Part shown: piece after piece, positions 12,128-23,384 of the stretch
How the letters are laid out: each line of letters begins with the position of its first letter
Numbering within the stretch: the first letter of the stretch is position 1
NCBI GenBank assembly: GCA_021613375.1
Contig: CM038721.1
Location: 6,696,486 to 6,760,485, forward strand
DNA length: 64,000 bases
Direction: 5' to 3'
From: Megaleporinus macrocephalus
Lineage: Eukaryota; Chordata; Actinopteri; Characiformes; Anostomidae
Notes under the pieces: generated by a model
What the model saw: only the letters and a program-made list of their open reading frames with translations
Told to the model about the DNA's origin: nothing
The model's database searches: none
Made by a program: the position numbers and the translations under genes

Positions 12128-12330
12128 ATTGGGTGGAAGAAGACAACCTAGACAGGCTGCCAGTCCATCACAGTTCTGACAAATATACATAATACATACA
12201 TACATACGCTCACAACTAGGAGTATTTTAGTATCTCCAACTCGCCTGACTGCACGACTTTGGACTGGGGGGAGCTCAGACATAGGGAGAACATGCAAACT
12301 CCACAAAGAAAGGATCCCAGACGCCCAAAA
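12128..12330 (-). mobile_element. Decayed SINE-related copy, reverse orientation
   Basis: On the plus strand it reads GCTGCCAGTCCATCACAG and later GAGAACATGCAAACTCCACA. These are reverse complements of the GATGGACTGGC and GGAGTGTGCATGTTCTCC blocks of the window's SINE body. An internal ATACATACA run separates them. Strongly diverged. Confidence 0.5.
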
Positions 12331-12798
12331 TAAAAAAAAAACGGTAATGATACTTCAGACTCTATGTACTTTGGCAACAAATTCACAGCATTGCTGGAAA
12401 TAACTGGTTTAATCACGAACGCCATCAATGGAAGCTGCATACAAGAGGACCTAATTGCAAAGTCATAGCAACAGTGCACTGCGGGGCTTCAGCATTCACT
12501 GCTACAGATTGTTTGAATGGTCAAGCTAGGAAAATGTGCTAATGGGGTTTAAAATGAGAGGCTCTAAAAATAGATCCATGTCAGACCCACATTACCAGTG
12601 AAAGGTTTGGATCCACCTGACTACATGTATGTTTTTAAACAATCTCAAATAGCAGAGCTTGGTTTTGCTGGGACTCTGTGTGATTCCATTCCTGTTATTT
12701 CACAGTGCATATGTCTTTATTACTATAATCTTAATTGTAAATTCAGTGATCTCCACCTCAGCACAGATATCTTTCGATGACCAGAACTGATAACTCAC
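12331..12798. other. Intron sequence 3' of exon C
   Basis: Downstream intron of the ADAMTS-like gene on the minus strand. It begins with the donor GTGAGT at 12798-12793. No further exon recognised. Confidence 0.6.
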
Positions 12799-13035
12799 CT
12801 GGCAAATGCCGTTGATGCACATGTCCAGAGAATCTGCTTTGCATCGAGTGCCGTCCAGCACTTTTGGCGCGAGTTCCACCACCAGACTTTTGCCCCGGGC
12901 CTGGCATCTCAGGGCGCACGGCGAGACCGGGTCATAACTGACCGGAATCCACTCGTACGTCTGTCCCTGGTATTTGATATCGTTGTGAGCGGAGCACTGC
13001 TGAGCTCTGAAGTCCCCTGACTCAGCAGGGCAGTC
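12799..13035 (-). CDS. adamtsl1/adamtsl3: ADAMTSL1/ADAMTSL3-like exon C (start of ADAMTS cysteine-rich region)
   Basis: A 237-base exon of exactly 79 codons, phase 0 at both ends. The acceptor is CCTCCAATCAG and the donor GTGAGT. It encodes DCPAESGDFRAQQCSAHND near the start, YEWIPVSYDP in the middle, then LVVELAPKVLDGTRC and DSLDMCINGICQ at the end. The FRAQQC, W.P, ELAPKVLDGT.C and MC..G.CQ motifs define the ADAMTS cysteine-rich module following the first TSP1 repeat in ADAMTSL1 and ADAMTSL3. No catalytic HExxH segment precedes it, in line with a protease-dead ADAMTS-like protein. There are no stops or frameshifts, so the gene looks functional here. The next expected exon (GC-rich, reading towards the spacer with a CGVC motif) was not found in 1-12798 and probably lies outside the window. 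Confidence 0.93.
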
Positions 13036-13480
13036 CTGATTGGAGGAAAAATTATTTATTAGAAGAACTTCTTAGATTAAACTTAAAGGAACTGTGTGGA
13101 AAAGAAGATTTACACAGCCCCCCTCAAACCCCTTGACTTTAACCAACCAGCCAAGACATCTGGATTCTTTAGTTTTGCACTGGAGCTACAGGGATACAGT
13201 AGATATCTAGTAATGGATGCTAACAGCTACTAAGTTACTGACCTCCTTTCTGGGGGTATTCTATATGCCAAAGCCAAAATTTGTTTATTTATAAAAAGAA
13301 TATATTGCAAATTGAGACATTTATTAATTTATGTGGTCTTTAATTTTTTTTTACAGATGGTAGTAAAATAGAAGCATTGTATGTGTCATGGTTGTGCATT
13401 AAATAAAAAGCTATTGTGTTTGTATTAACAGCATTAGGATACTATGTGTATGTATTAAAAGGTATTCTAACTAATTATTT
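13036..13480. other. Intron sequence 5' of exon C
   Basis: Contains the acceptor for exon C (pyrimidine run then CAG at 13038-13036). Otherwise AT-rich and apparently unique. Confidence 0.6.
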
Positions 13481-13683
13481 TATTATTATTATTATTATTG
13501 CTATTATTATTACTAGAATTGGTGGTAGAAGTCATAGTAGTATGCATCAATAATAAACAAATAATAAACAAAGCATTTAAAGCAACTACTTAATAATGCT
13601 AATGGTAGATAGCCAGCACAGCTGGTGATTATTATTATTATTAGTAGTAGTAGTAGTAGTAATAGTAGTAGTAGTAGTAGTAG

Positions 13684-13714
<31 letters not shown>

Positions 13715-13855
13715 GTAGTAGTAGTAGTAGTAGTAGTATTATGAGTGGTAGTAGCAGTAGTAGTAGTAGTATGAGTAGTGGTAGTAGTAGTAGTTTATTA
13801 TTATTATTAGTAGTAGAAGTAGTAATAGTAGCAGCAGCAGCAGTATTAGTAGTAG

Positions 13856-13909
<54 letters not shown>

Positions 13910-14039
13910 GTTGTTGTTGTTGTTGTTATTATTATTATTATTAGTAGTAGTAGGAGTAGTAGTAGTAGTTTACTAATATTATTATTATTGTTATTATTAT
14001 TAGTAGTAGTAGTATTAGGAGTAGTAGTAGTAGTAGTAG

Positions 14040-14073
<34 letters not shown>

Positions 14074-14190
14074 GTAGTAGTAGTAGTAGTAGTAGTAGTT
14101 TATTATTATTATTATTATTGTTATTATTATTATTATTATTAGTAGTAGTAGTAGTAGTAGTATTAGGAATAGTAGTAGTAGTAGTAGTAG

Positions 14191-14264
<74 letters not shown>

Positions 14265-14275
14265 GAGTAGTATTG
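13481..14275. repeat. Compound (ATT)n/(AGT)n trinucleotide block
   Basis: About 800 bases in which runs of ATT and runs of AGT alternate many times, with small GTT and AGC islands (13911-13927, 13831-13843). It reads as poly-Ser, poly-Tyr, poly-Leu or poly-Asn in the various frames, which is an artefact of the repeat. Confidence 0.95.
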
Positions 14276-14289
14276 TAGAGTAGTATTTT

Positions 14290-15295
14290 CATGGGACTTA
14301 CCACCCTAAATGTCTAAATTAATAATGATTAAACTGCTGTGATTGAGGTGAAATGAATGTGATAATTAGACGACAGCCAGTCAGAAAACATCTTAAAATA
14401 ACATGTTGCCCCATTATCAGGTCAGAAGGGAAGATTTGAGCGGGCGCTTTCTTCTTCTACCCAGTTATTCTATGTCCAGGGGCAATTTAATGCCCAGAGG
14501 TGCCAACTGATTCAGGGCTCCTGAGCAGCCGTTTGTTTCTGAGATGTATTTAGTTCCATTCACCAGCTGGATCACAGAATAAGAAGCCCGAAGACTAAGA
14601 AGATGTCAGAGTTTTAATTAAACAACAAGTTAAAGATTCAGCGAGTTGAAGTTTTCTGTATGTTACTGAAGGTATGTGTAGAAGGTCAGTATCTGCAGAT
14701 CTAAGATCACCAGCTGGAACATAAGCAGAGAGATATTCTGAGCTATTAGATTATTTAGAGCTTTCTAGACGAGTACAGAACTTTAAAGGCTGTTCTAAAA
14801 GATGCAGGGAGCCACTGCAGTTCTTTAAAAACAGGACTGATATGAGCTCTCTTTTGTTTTTCTTAGGATCCGAGGTGCTGCGTTCTGTACAAGTTGTAGG
14901 AGATGGATTGTTCTCTTTAGAACTCCAGTACGGGACCATGACAGTGGTCAACTCTGCTGTAACAAGCATATGAATGAGTTTCTCTGCATTGCTCTGAGAT
15001 TAACAAGGCCAGACTTTAATGAGTATTTCTCAAATGATAAAAAGCTACTTCAGTGATTTTGTTTGGATGCGGGCTCAGAGTCTAAGATCAGACCCAGGTC
15101 TCCTACTTCAGGCGTCTTTCTTTTACAAATGCTAGACTCATCCGAGGCAAGCAAGACCTGCAGTTCCTGAGATGTTCCTCTAGGTTCTTTTGGTCCTGTC
15201 TGAGGAATTTAAGAAGGTCAGACACTTCTGAGAACCAGGACTCCAAGTTTTTTCCATTTGGAAAGTGCTACAAAACTATTTCTGCAAATGGACAC
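14290..15295. repeat. Old dispersed repeats, including copy 2 of the 11.3-kb repeat
   Basis: 15080-15295 pairs with 11400-11640 (see there). 14570-15080 contains GGGAGCCACTGCAGTTCTTT, GGACTGATATGAGCTCTC and AGGTCTCCTACTT, a degenerate composition typical of an old interspersed element. I could not assign a class. Confidence 0.5.
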
Positions 15296-15905
15296 GACCC
15301 ACGAGCAGGGTAAATCAGCACTGCCGATGTCAGTAGCAGGTTTTCCATCCGCCAATGTTTTGAAAAAAACAAATGCACAAAAAAACAGTAGAAAAACATC
15401 AAACTTAAAAAACAGCTAAATATCACAAAAAGCCATAATCATAAGGTAGAATCTAAACATGCAAAATCCAAGAAACAAAGCAGAGAATATATACACAACA
15501 ATGTCGACAAGGAAACAGGGAGCAAGCAGGAATGCTGGCAAAGCCTTACAAGCAACTAAATGGAAAACAATGTTGCCGGCCAAAGAAAAACAAGCATCAG
15601 AATTCCAAATTTACAACTTTACAGGAGAGACCAAGAAAATCTTTATTTTCAATGTAAGTCAATGGAACCAGAATTATTTCCAAGCTATTCTGGAGCATTT
15701 CTATTGGTCCATTAACTATGAATTTATCACAAAGTGTGAACAGCAGGTGATCTATTCCAATGATGCAGAAAAATAATTATGAACAAAAATAAACATGTAG
15801 TATGTACATACTAAGTCCTTGACAGGGGGAAGTAGTTTGACAGTGTTTTGTTACACTGTACAGGCTTTCATTGGTATAATAACAATAAAGTTAAATTAAA
15901 TTGAA
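15296..15905. other. Non-coding sequence with small repeat fragments
   Basis: 15600-15790 holds ATTTTCAATGTAAGTCAATG, CCAAGCTATTCTGGAGCAT and TTCTATTGGTCCATTAAC, matching the interior of the small MITE at 28185-28378. 15840-15905 ends in AACAATAAAGTTAAATTAAA, resembling a fish LINE 3' tail. A 105-codon plus-strand ORF at 15459-15776 overlaps this repeat and has no family likeness. Confidence 0.5.
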
Positions 15906-15913
15906 CTGAACAT

Positions 15914-16773
15914 TAGAGATGGGCCGATCAGCGTTTTTAAGGCCGATTCCGATTACTGATCACCTTTCAGCGCAATGGGCCGATAGCCGATACCGATCGA
16001 GGGCGGGGCTATGTGCCACGGCAGGGCTACATGTAGTTATTAGCACAAGCAAGTCATGAAACATGGTTTAAACTGGTTTATTGACATTTTTAACGAGCTC
16101 ATGTGAAACAGCATAATATTTTAAACAAATATCTCCAATACTGCTATCATAACATTTAGACCCTTAATTTAAAATGAAAAAAGCTAATTAAATAAATTCA
16201 GTCAAAACTGCAGTCATTAAACGCAGACTCTGTTATTTTAAACTAAATCTGTAATCATTAAATGTAGATCTTGAATTGTTGCTGCTGTTCTGTTCGTACC
16301 GGTCAGATCTGGTCTGTAGGTGTTCTGGGTTGTTTGTTTTGTCCTAGCTGTGCGTGCTAGCTCTGCTGTTTACTGATACTCACTGTATTCAGCCGCGTGG
16401 TGTACTATGTCTTTGTTTTGGTTCGCCCACGAGACACGCTGATTTCACAAATTTTACAAAATGCTCTGGATGAGTCTGCGTCACATACGGTAACAAACTG
16501 CCAGACGGACGACATGTTTTCTATCAGCGCATACGGTGTGGAAAATGAAACAGTATGTACTTCCACCTAGTGGTTCAGATAGGAATTGCAGGGACCTGGT
16601 TGGAGGGGGTTTCAACAAAACGCTAGCTGGAAATACAAATTAGGCTCATTTGTTTAATGCCATCGATTGGCTCTCGGGATCGGCTAAATTGGAGAAATAT
16701 CGATAACCCATCAAATATTTTGATTAAAAATCGACCAATATTTATACATAGCCGTTCGATCCTTCCATCTCTA
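15914..16773 (+). mobile_element. hAT-like non-autonomous element, copy C, complete with 8-bp target duplication
   Basis: 860 bases bounded by inverted ends TAGAGATGG and CCATCTCTA. They are flanked by a perfect 8-bp direct repeat CTGAACAT at 15906-15913 and 16774-16781. An 8-bp target duplication is the hallmark of the hAT superfamily. The interior is AT-rich with scattered GATCGG words near both ends and no transposase reading frame. This is the reference copy for the degraded ones at 965, 8921 and 60808. Confidence 0.92.
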
Positions 16774-16784
16774 CTGAACATATA

Positions 16785-17375
16785 GGGTGTGTCTCAAAAC
16801 CTAGTGAGCTCCTACATAGGCAGCATTTTATGCCATAGTATGCGCTCCTAACATGTAGACTGTCCCAATTCTTACATACCTTAAACATACTGTCTACTGA
16901 GAAACCTTATTTAGACCTGATTTTAAGAAAGCATCGAACGCTTCCTCAGCCGCTAAGACAATCCCATGATGCAACACAGGCAAATCAACGAGCAGTGAAG
17001 TGGTTTTAAAATGTGAGTTATTTTGATTCTCTCTGGAGTTTTTAATGTGTTTCTGGTCATATAATCACACAAAACAGTATTTTATTATCAACTCTGTAAC
17101 GAGTCCTTCACCATTTAGCAGTTTTATACTCGAGCTATTAGCATTTATGATTTTTAAGCCTCGGGCTATTGTTTTGGATGCCGGCTGGTAACTTAGCAAC
17201 CAACTAAACCACCGGTCGGGTGCTGCAGTGGGCGGGAACAAGCCGTGACGCAGTCTCTCTCTAACTAGAGCGTCTCAGTAATCTGTTTTATGAGGAGAGA
17301 TGAGGAGAGAACACTGCTACTTAAACAGCTGCTACCTAGACAGCCTACTTAGACACTAGGTTTTGAGACAGACCC
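16785..17375. mobile_element. MITE family 2, copy 2 (complete)
   Basis: Opens GGGTGTGTCTCAAAACCTAG and closes with the inverted match CACTAGGTTTTGAGACAGACCC, about 590 bases. It starts only three bases after the target duplication of the hAT-like element. No convincing target duplication of its own is seen. Non-coding. Confidence 0.87.
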
Positions 17376-18520
17376 ACTATTTCAAACAGGTGACAAGAAT
17401 AAGAACTCTGGGGATCATGGCTGGGAAGACGTGGTCAAGACCTCATGAGGAGGTGCTTTTAGGGAAAGTAAAGGTGTAAAGGACCTCTAACAGTAAAGGT
17501 GTCTACATGTGACTGTTAGCCTGAGGTGCAGTTTTAACCAGCCTGGCCCACCAGAACAACTTATGACATGCTTGCTAACAACACATCACTGTCTCTAAAA
17601 CCCTTCCAAAAAACACCCCCCCTGCTCGCCCAGCTCAGGAAGATGCACACGACGGAGGCACCTTCGAGAAACAGCCTTAATTCAAAATGACACGGTTTGA
17701 TCTACGGGGTCAGAAAGAGAAACAAATAGCCGTGTGCCTCCAAGCTCTGACGCTAACCCCATCAACGTCAATTACAAAGCCTGACACAGAAGAGCCGCTC
17801 TAAACATCCATCATACTGACAGAAGTGCTATGAACATTATGCAGGGATGTTTTCCCAGCCGGGCCTCGACCGGGACTCTTGCGGCCTCAGCCGAAACCAC
17901 TTCAGTGGTGGAAAAACAGGCCGCTGATTAAAATGGACTGAGGAGGACAGATGGCTTCTTCAGAAACGGCCTCGGAACGGACCTGATGAAGACACAGCGA
18001 GGCACAATGGACGTCACACGAGCTGCCGCTTTCCTCTGATGATAAAAGGGACAGGGGGACTTTACCAGATGCTTGACCACAACCTTAGAAGAAAAAAACT
18101 TGGACTAGGGAGAACTTCTATTTCTGCCTGGCTCATGCTAGTTGCGGGTGACATATTGTGCAGTAGCTGAAGGAGGAGAATATAACCGATAAATCAGATG
18201 GTCTTTAAAGGTCCTAGCAGAGCCAGACTGAGAGCTCCATCTCACCAGCTGCGTGTATGAGTGCTCTGCCAGCCAGTATCGGTGCTCTGCCAGCAGGTTT
18301 AGTAAAAAAACTAGGAGATGTTTTTATTTGTATCTTGTCTCTCGTCCCTTTTATTGAGGAAGTGTGTTGTGAAAAGCTTCTCTTCTCCTGAGATGTTCTG
18401 ATGTAAATCTAAAACAGGAATCATTATAAATCAGCCATTTGTGTTTCTGTTAACCCTTTAAGACCAACTTCCACAGCAAGGGATCTACAGTCATGTGCAA
18501 GACATTTTTTTCAACACATC
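17376..18520. other. Unique intron sequence between exons B and C
   Basis: Moderately GC-rich, low-repeat DNA (for example 17640-18060). No splice-bounded coding segment recognised. It could hold regulatory sequence, but nothing in it proves this. Confidence 0.4.
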
Positions 18521-18523
18521 CTC

Positions 18524-19600
18524 TACATACTTACTTCCGCTAACTGGACACTTTATTAGAAACATCTATTATACTAACTGGGCATTTTATTAGAAGCACC
18601 TACCTTGTACTTCCACTAGCTGGCCACTTTATTAGAAACACCTACCTTGTACTTCCACTAACTGGCCATTTTTACAGAAACATCAACTTTGTCCTTCTAC
18701 TTACTGGCCACTTTATTAGAAACACCTACCTTGTACTTCCACTAACTGGCCACTTTATTAGAAACACCTACTTACTTCTACTAACTGGTCACTTTATTAG
18801 AAACACCTACTTTGTACTTCCACTAACTGGCCATTTTATTAAGAACATCCACTTTGTACTTCCAATAACTGGCCATTTTATCAGAAACATCCACTTTGTA
18901 CTTCCACTAACTGGCCACTTTATTAGAAACACCTACTTACTTCTACTTACTGGCCACTTTATTAGAAACACCTACTTACTTCTACTAACAGGCCACTTTA
19001 TTAGAAACACCTACTTTGTACTTTTATTAACTGGCCATTTTATTAGAAACACCAAACTACTTCCACTAACTGGTCACTTTATTAGAAGCACCTACCTTGT
19101 ACATCCACTAACTGGCCATTTTATCAGAAACATCCACTTTGTCCTTCTACTAACTGGCCCCTTTATTAGGAACACCTACCTACTTCTACTTACTGGCCAC
19201 TTTATTAGAAACACCTACTTACTTCTACTAACAGGCCACTTTATTAGAAACACCTACTTTGTACTTCTATTAACTGGCCATTTTATTAGAAACACCAAAC
19301 TACTTCCACTAACTGGCCATTTTATTAGAAACACCTAATTTCTTCCACTAACTGGCCATTTTATCAGAAACATCCACTTTGTCCTTCTACTAACTGGCCA
19401 CTTTATTAGGAACACCTACCTACTTCTACTTACTGGCCACTTTATTAGAAACCCCTACCTACCTTCACTAACTGGCCCTTTTATTAGAAACACCTAGCTT
19501 GTACTTTTACTAACTGGCAACTTTATTAGTAACACCTACCTACTTTCAGTAATTGGCCACTTTATTAGAAACACCTCCTATGTACTATGTACATTTACTA
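18524..19600 (+). repeat. About 40-bp minisatellite related to a Tc1-like terminus
   Basis: Some 27 degenerate units built around CTAACTGGCCACTTTATTAG followed by AAACACCTAC and a TTGTACTTC spacer of variable length. The core GGCCACTTTATTAG..ACACCT is the terminal sequence of a common fish Tc1-like element. A decayed copy of such an element lies at 31332-32245, and related ends are at 8835 and 32665. Confidence 0.92.
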
Positions 19601-19734
19601 CTTAAACAAGCAAGTGGTGATTAAGATATGCAGTTAACGTGATGCTAATTGTTGGAGTATATGCTTTCGTTGTCTGATGGCTAAAGAAATACGTTGACAA
19701 AATATGCTAATTTGTCTAACAATGGCAAACTGGC
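19601..19734. other. Spacer between two minisatellites
   Basis: Short unique sequence; nothing recognised. Confidence 0.4.
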
Positions 19735-22200
19735 TGCTGTATTAATAAAGTGATATAGTGATAACAAGCTGCTGTAGTGATATAGTTATATAGTGTTAAC
19801 TGGCTGCTGTAGCGATGTAGTTATAGAGTGTTAACTGGCTGCTGTAGTGATATAGTGATAACTAGCTGCTGTAGTGATATAGTTATATAGTGTTAACTAG
19901 CTGCTATAGTGATATAGTTATATAGTGTTAACTGGCTGCTGTAGTGATGTAGTTATAGAGTGTTAACTGGCTGCTGTATTAATAAAGTGATATAGTGATA
20001 ACAAGCTGCTGTAGTGATATAGTTATATAGTGTTAACTGGCTGCTGTAGTGATGTAGTTATAGAGTGTTAACTGGCTGCTGTATTAATAAAGTGATATAG
20101 TGATAACAAGCTGCTGTAGTGATATAGTTATATAGTGTTAACTGGCTGCTGTAGTGATGTAGTTATAGAGTGTTAACTGGCTGCTGTAGTGATATAGTGA
20201 TAACTAGCTGCTGTAGTGATATAGTTATATAGTGTTAACTAGCTGCTATAGTGATATAGTTATATAGTGTTAACTGGCTGCTGTAGTGATGTAGTTATAG
20301 AGTGTTAACTGGCTGCTGTAGTGATATAGTTATATAGTGTTAACTGGCTGCTGTAGTGATATAGTGATAACTAGCTGCTGTAGTCATATAGTTTTATAGT
20401 GTTAACTGGCTGCTGTAGTGATATAGTTATATAGTGTTAACTGGCTGCTGTAGTGATATAGGGATAACTAGCTGCTGTAGTGATATAGTTATATAGTGTT
20501 AACTGGCTGCTGTAGTGATATAGTGATAACTAGCTGCTGTAGTGATATAGTTTTAGAGTGTTAACTGGCTGCTATAGTGATATAGTTATATAGTGTTAAC
20601 TGGCTGCTGTAGTGATATAGTTATATAGTGTTAACTGGCTGCTATAGTGATATAGTTATATAGTGTTAACTGGCTGCTATAGTGATATAGTTATATAGTG
20701 TTAACTGGCTGCTATAGTGATATAGTTATATAGTGTTAACTGGCTGCTATAGTGATATAGTTACATAGTGTTAACTGGCTGCTATAGTGATATAGTTATA
20801 TAGTGTTAACTGGCTGCTGTAGTGATATAGTTACATAGTGTTAACTGGCTGCTGTTGTGATATAGTGATATAGTGTTAACTAGCTGCTATAGTGATATAG
20901 TTATATAGTGTTAACTGGCTGCTGTAGTGATATAGTTATATAGTGTTAACTGGCTGCTGTTGTGATATAGTTATATAGTGTTAACTAGCTGCTATAGTGA
21001 TATAGTTATATAGTGTTAACTGGCTGCTGTAGTGATATAGTTATATAGTGTTAACTGGCTGCTGTTGTGATATAGTTATATAGTGTTAACTGGCTGCTGT
21101 AGTGATATAGTTATATAGTGTTAACTGGCTGCTATAGTGATATAGTTACATAGTGTTAACTGGCTGCTGTAGTGATATAGTTATATAGTGTTAACTGGCT
21201 GCTATAGTGATATAGTTACATAGTGTTAACTGGCTGCTGTTGTGATATAGTTACATAGTGTTAACTGGCTGCTGTTGTGATATAGTTATATAGTGTTAAC
21301 TGGCTGCTGTAGTGGTATAGTTATATAGTGTTAACTGGCTGCTGTAGTGATATAGTTATATAGTGTTAACTGGCTGCTGTTGTGATATAGTTATATAGTG
21401 TTAACTAGCTGCTATAGTGATATAGTTATATAGTGTTAACTGGCTACTATAGTTATATACTGTTTACTAGCTGCTATAGTGATATAGTTATATAGTGTTA
21501 ACTGGCTGCTATAGTGATATAGTTATATAGTGTTAACTGGCTACTATAGTTATATAGTGTTAACTAGCTGCTATAGTGATATAGTTATATAGTGTTAACT
21601 GGCTGCTATAGTGATATAGTTATATAGTGTTAACTGGCTGCTGTAGTGACATAGTTACATAGTGTTAACTGGCTGCTATAGTGATATCGTTATATAGTGT
21701 TAACTGGCTGCTGTAGTGATATCGTTATATAGTGTTAACTGGCTGCTATAGTGATATAGTTATATAGTGTTAACTGGCTGCTATAGTGATATAGTTATAT
21801 AGTGTTAACTGGCCGCTATAGTGATATAGTTATATAGTGTTAACTGGCTGCTATAGTGATATAGTTATATAGTGTTAACTAGCTGCTATAGTGATATAGT
21901 TATATAGTGTTAACTAGCTGCTATAGTGATATAGTTATATAGTGTTAACTAGCTGCTATAGTGATATAGTTATATAGTGTTAACTAGCTGCTATAGTGAT
22001 ATAGTTATATAGTGTTAACTGGCTGCTATAGTGATATAGTTATATAGTGTTAACTAGCTGCTATAGTGATATAGTTAAATAGTGTTAACTAGCTGCTATA
22101 GTGATATAGTTATATAGTGTTAACTAGCTGCTATAGTGATATCGTTATATAGTGTTAACTGGCTGCTATAGTGATATAGTTATATAGTGTTAACTAGCTA
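19735..22200 (+). repeat. 35-bp minisatellite, about 70 units
   Basis: Unit composed of GTTAACTGGCTGCTGTAGTG followed by ATATAGTTATATA. The left part is mixed, with units missing or gaining a GATATAGTGATAACTAG segment and a TATTAATAAAG variant recurring near 19740, 19978 and 20081. The right half is more uniform, with CTGCTATAG units dominating. It lies in the intron between exons B and C, ending 266 bases before exon B's last base. Confidence 0.95.
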
Positions 22201-22466
22201 CTGTAGGTTTAATTCAGAAACAGGGAAAAACAGGTTCCTTGGCTGAGACAAAAAGCTATCTGGTAAAAAATGACAGAGGGGTTAAAACCAGTGACATATA
22301 TATGATATATGCAGAACAGGTGCAGCTACAGTCATATCTAGTCTTGTAGCTCCAGTGCAGAACCATGTAGGAAAACGTTTGTAGGCCTCCATTTGATTTT
22401 TTGGCTGAACAGCACCTATAAATCATAAAACAATAAACATGTTTGAATAGTTCCACATTGACTCAC
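22201..22466. other. Intron sequence next to exon B
   Basis: Starts with exon B's donor (GTGAGT at 22466-22461, minus strand). Otherwise AT-rich with no recognised feature. Confidence 0.6.
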
Positions 22467-22512
22467 TGTGTTGCTGCACGTTCTGTAACGGATGTTCCTC
22501 CCCTCACAATTC
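22467..22512 (-). CDS. adamtsl1/adamtsl3: ADAMTSL1/ADAMTSL3-like exon B (46-base micro-exon ending the TSP1 repeat)
   Basis: A very short coding exon with acceptor TTTTTCTGTTCTGCAG and donor GTGAGT. Its first base completes the glycine codon left open by exon A. It then encodes NCEGRNIRYRTCSNT and ends in phase 0, exactly where exon C begins. The joined reading RRCLNGG-NCEGRNIRYRTCSNT-DCP is the canonical C-terminal half of the first TSP1 repeat of the punctins, with the cysteines of C.G...R...C...DC in place. Nothing else in the roughly 19 kb between exons A and C fills this gap. The exon is too short for ordinary ORF scanning. Introns on either side are 9,784 bp (to exon A) and 9,431 bp (to exon C). 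Confidence 0.88.
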
Positions 22513-23384
22513 CTGCAGAACAGAAAAAGGAAATAGAGAAGAAATAATAAGATGCTAGCATGATCAGGCCCTTCAAAATATTAGATTGTTGACATAAATA
22601 TTGTAGTGCAGCTGGTGCGCTCATCTTGTAAATGCTCTGCTGTCAGGAAAAAAGTTCAAACCTGATTAGATGGCATTTATTTACTCGTCTCCCAATTTTG
22701 TCTTGAAAACTGTCAGGCGCTTTGCTCACCTGCTGGTTAACTCAAATGCGTTTGTTTATTTGCTTGTATTTGCTCGGAAAAACACATTTTTGCCAATAAA
22801 CACAGCTTCGTTCAGAAATCCGGCTGCGTTTGTTCAGCTACAGGCGGCACGGCTTTCTTCAAACAGCTGAAAGGTGCGCCGGCACACCTGTCCCGCGGCT
22901 CAGCCTGCCAAGCTTGCCTTCTAATCTCGGGCTAACAGAGGCGCTCAGACGAAGACAACAGAGCTTGCGTAACGCTGTGAAACTGACAGGGTTTCGCTTC
23001 AGATGTGCCAAACTAACTCAGACTCTTCTCATCAACTCTCGGCCTGTGGCACTCACAAAAGTCCCCTTGATGTAGAGTCAAGAATGTGAGAAACTCCAAC
23101 GTGAAGAGAGAACGTTAGAAAGAGAGGAAAGAGGAGAGAAAAGCCAAACACGCTAACATGGATAACGGAAGCTAGTAGCCACCTGAAAGCTGTGGTGGCT
23201 TTTAGTTTTCATTCATTGTAAACAAGTGATAAACAACATACACCCTCATATAAAAGGAATAGCTTGAGCAAGTCTTTTAATTAGGCTAACAGTGGCTAAA
23301 ACAGTGTATAGAAATGCTAATGGGTAGCTTTTGTTGTTAGCAAATGAACAATTTATGTACTTCTGAGTCTTAATTGAAGTTAAC
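22513..23384. other. Intron sequence, low repeat
   Basis: 22660-23060 is mixed-composition, unique-looking DNA. It includes TTTGCTCACCTGCTGG and other E-box-like CANNTG words. No exon seen. Conservation would have to be tested. Confidence 0.4.

Noticed and set aside
15459..15776. 105-codon plus-strand ORF as a small gene
   Set aside because: Its second half is the dispersed repeat shared with 28200-28340, and it has no recognisable domain.
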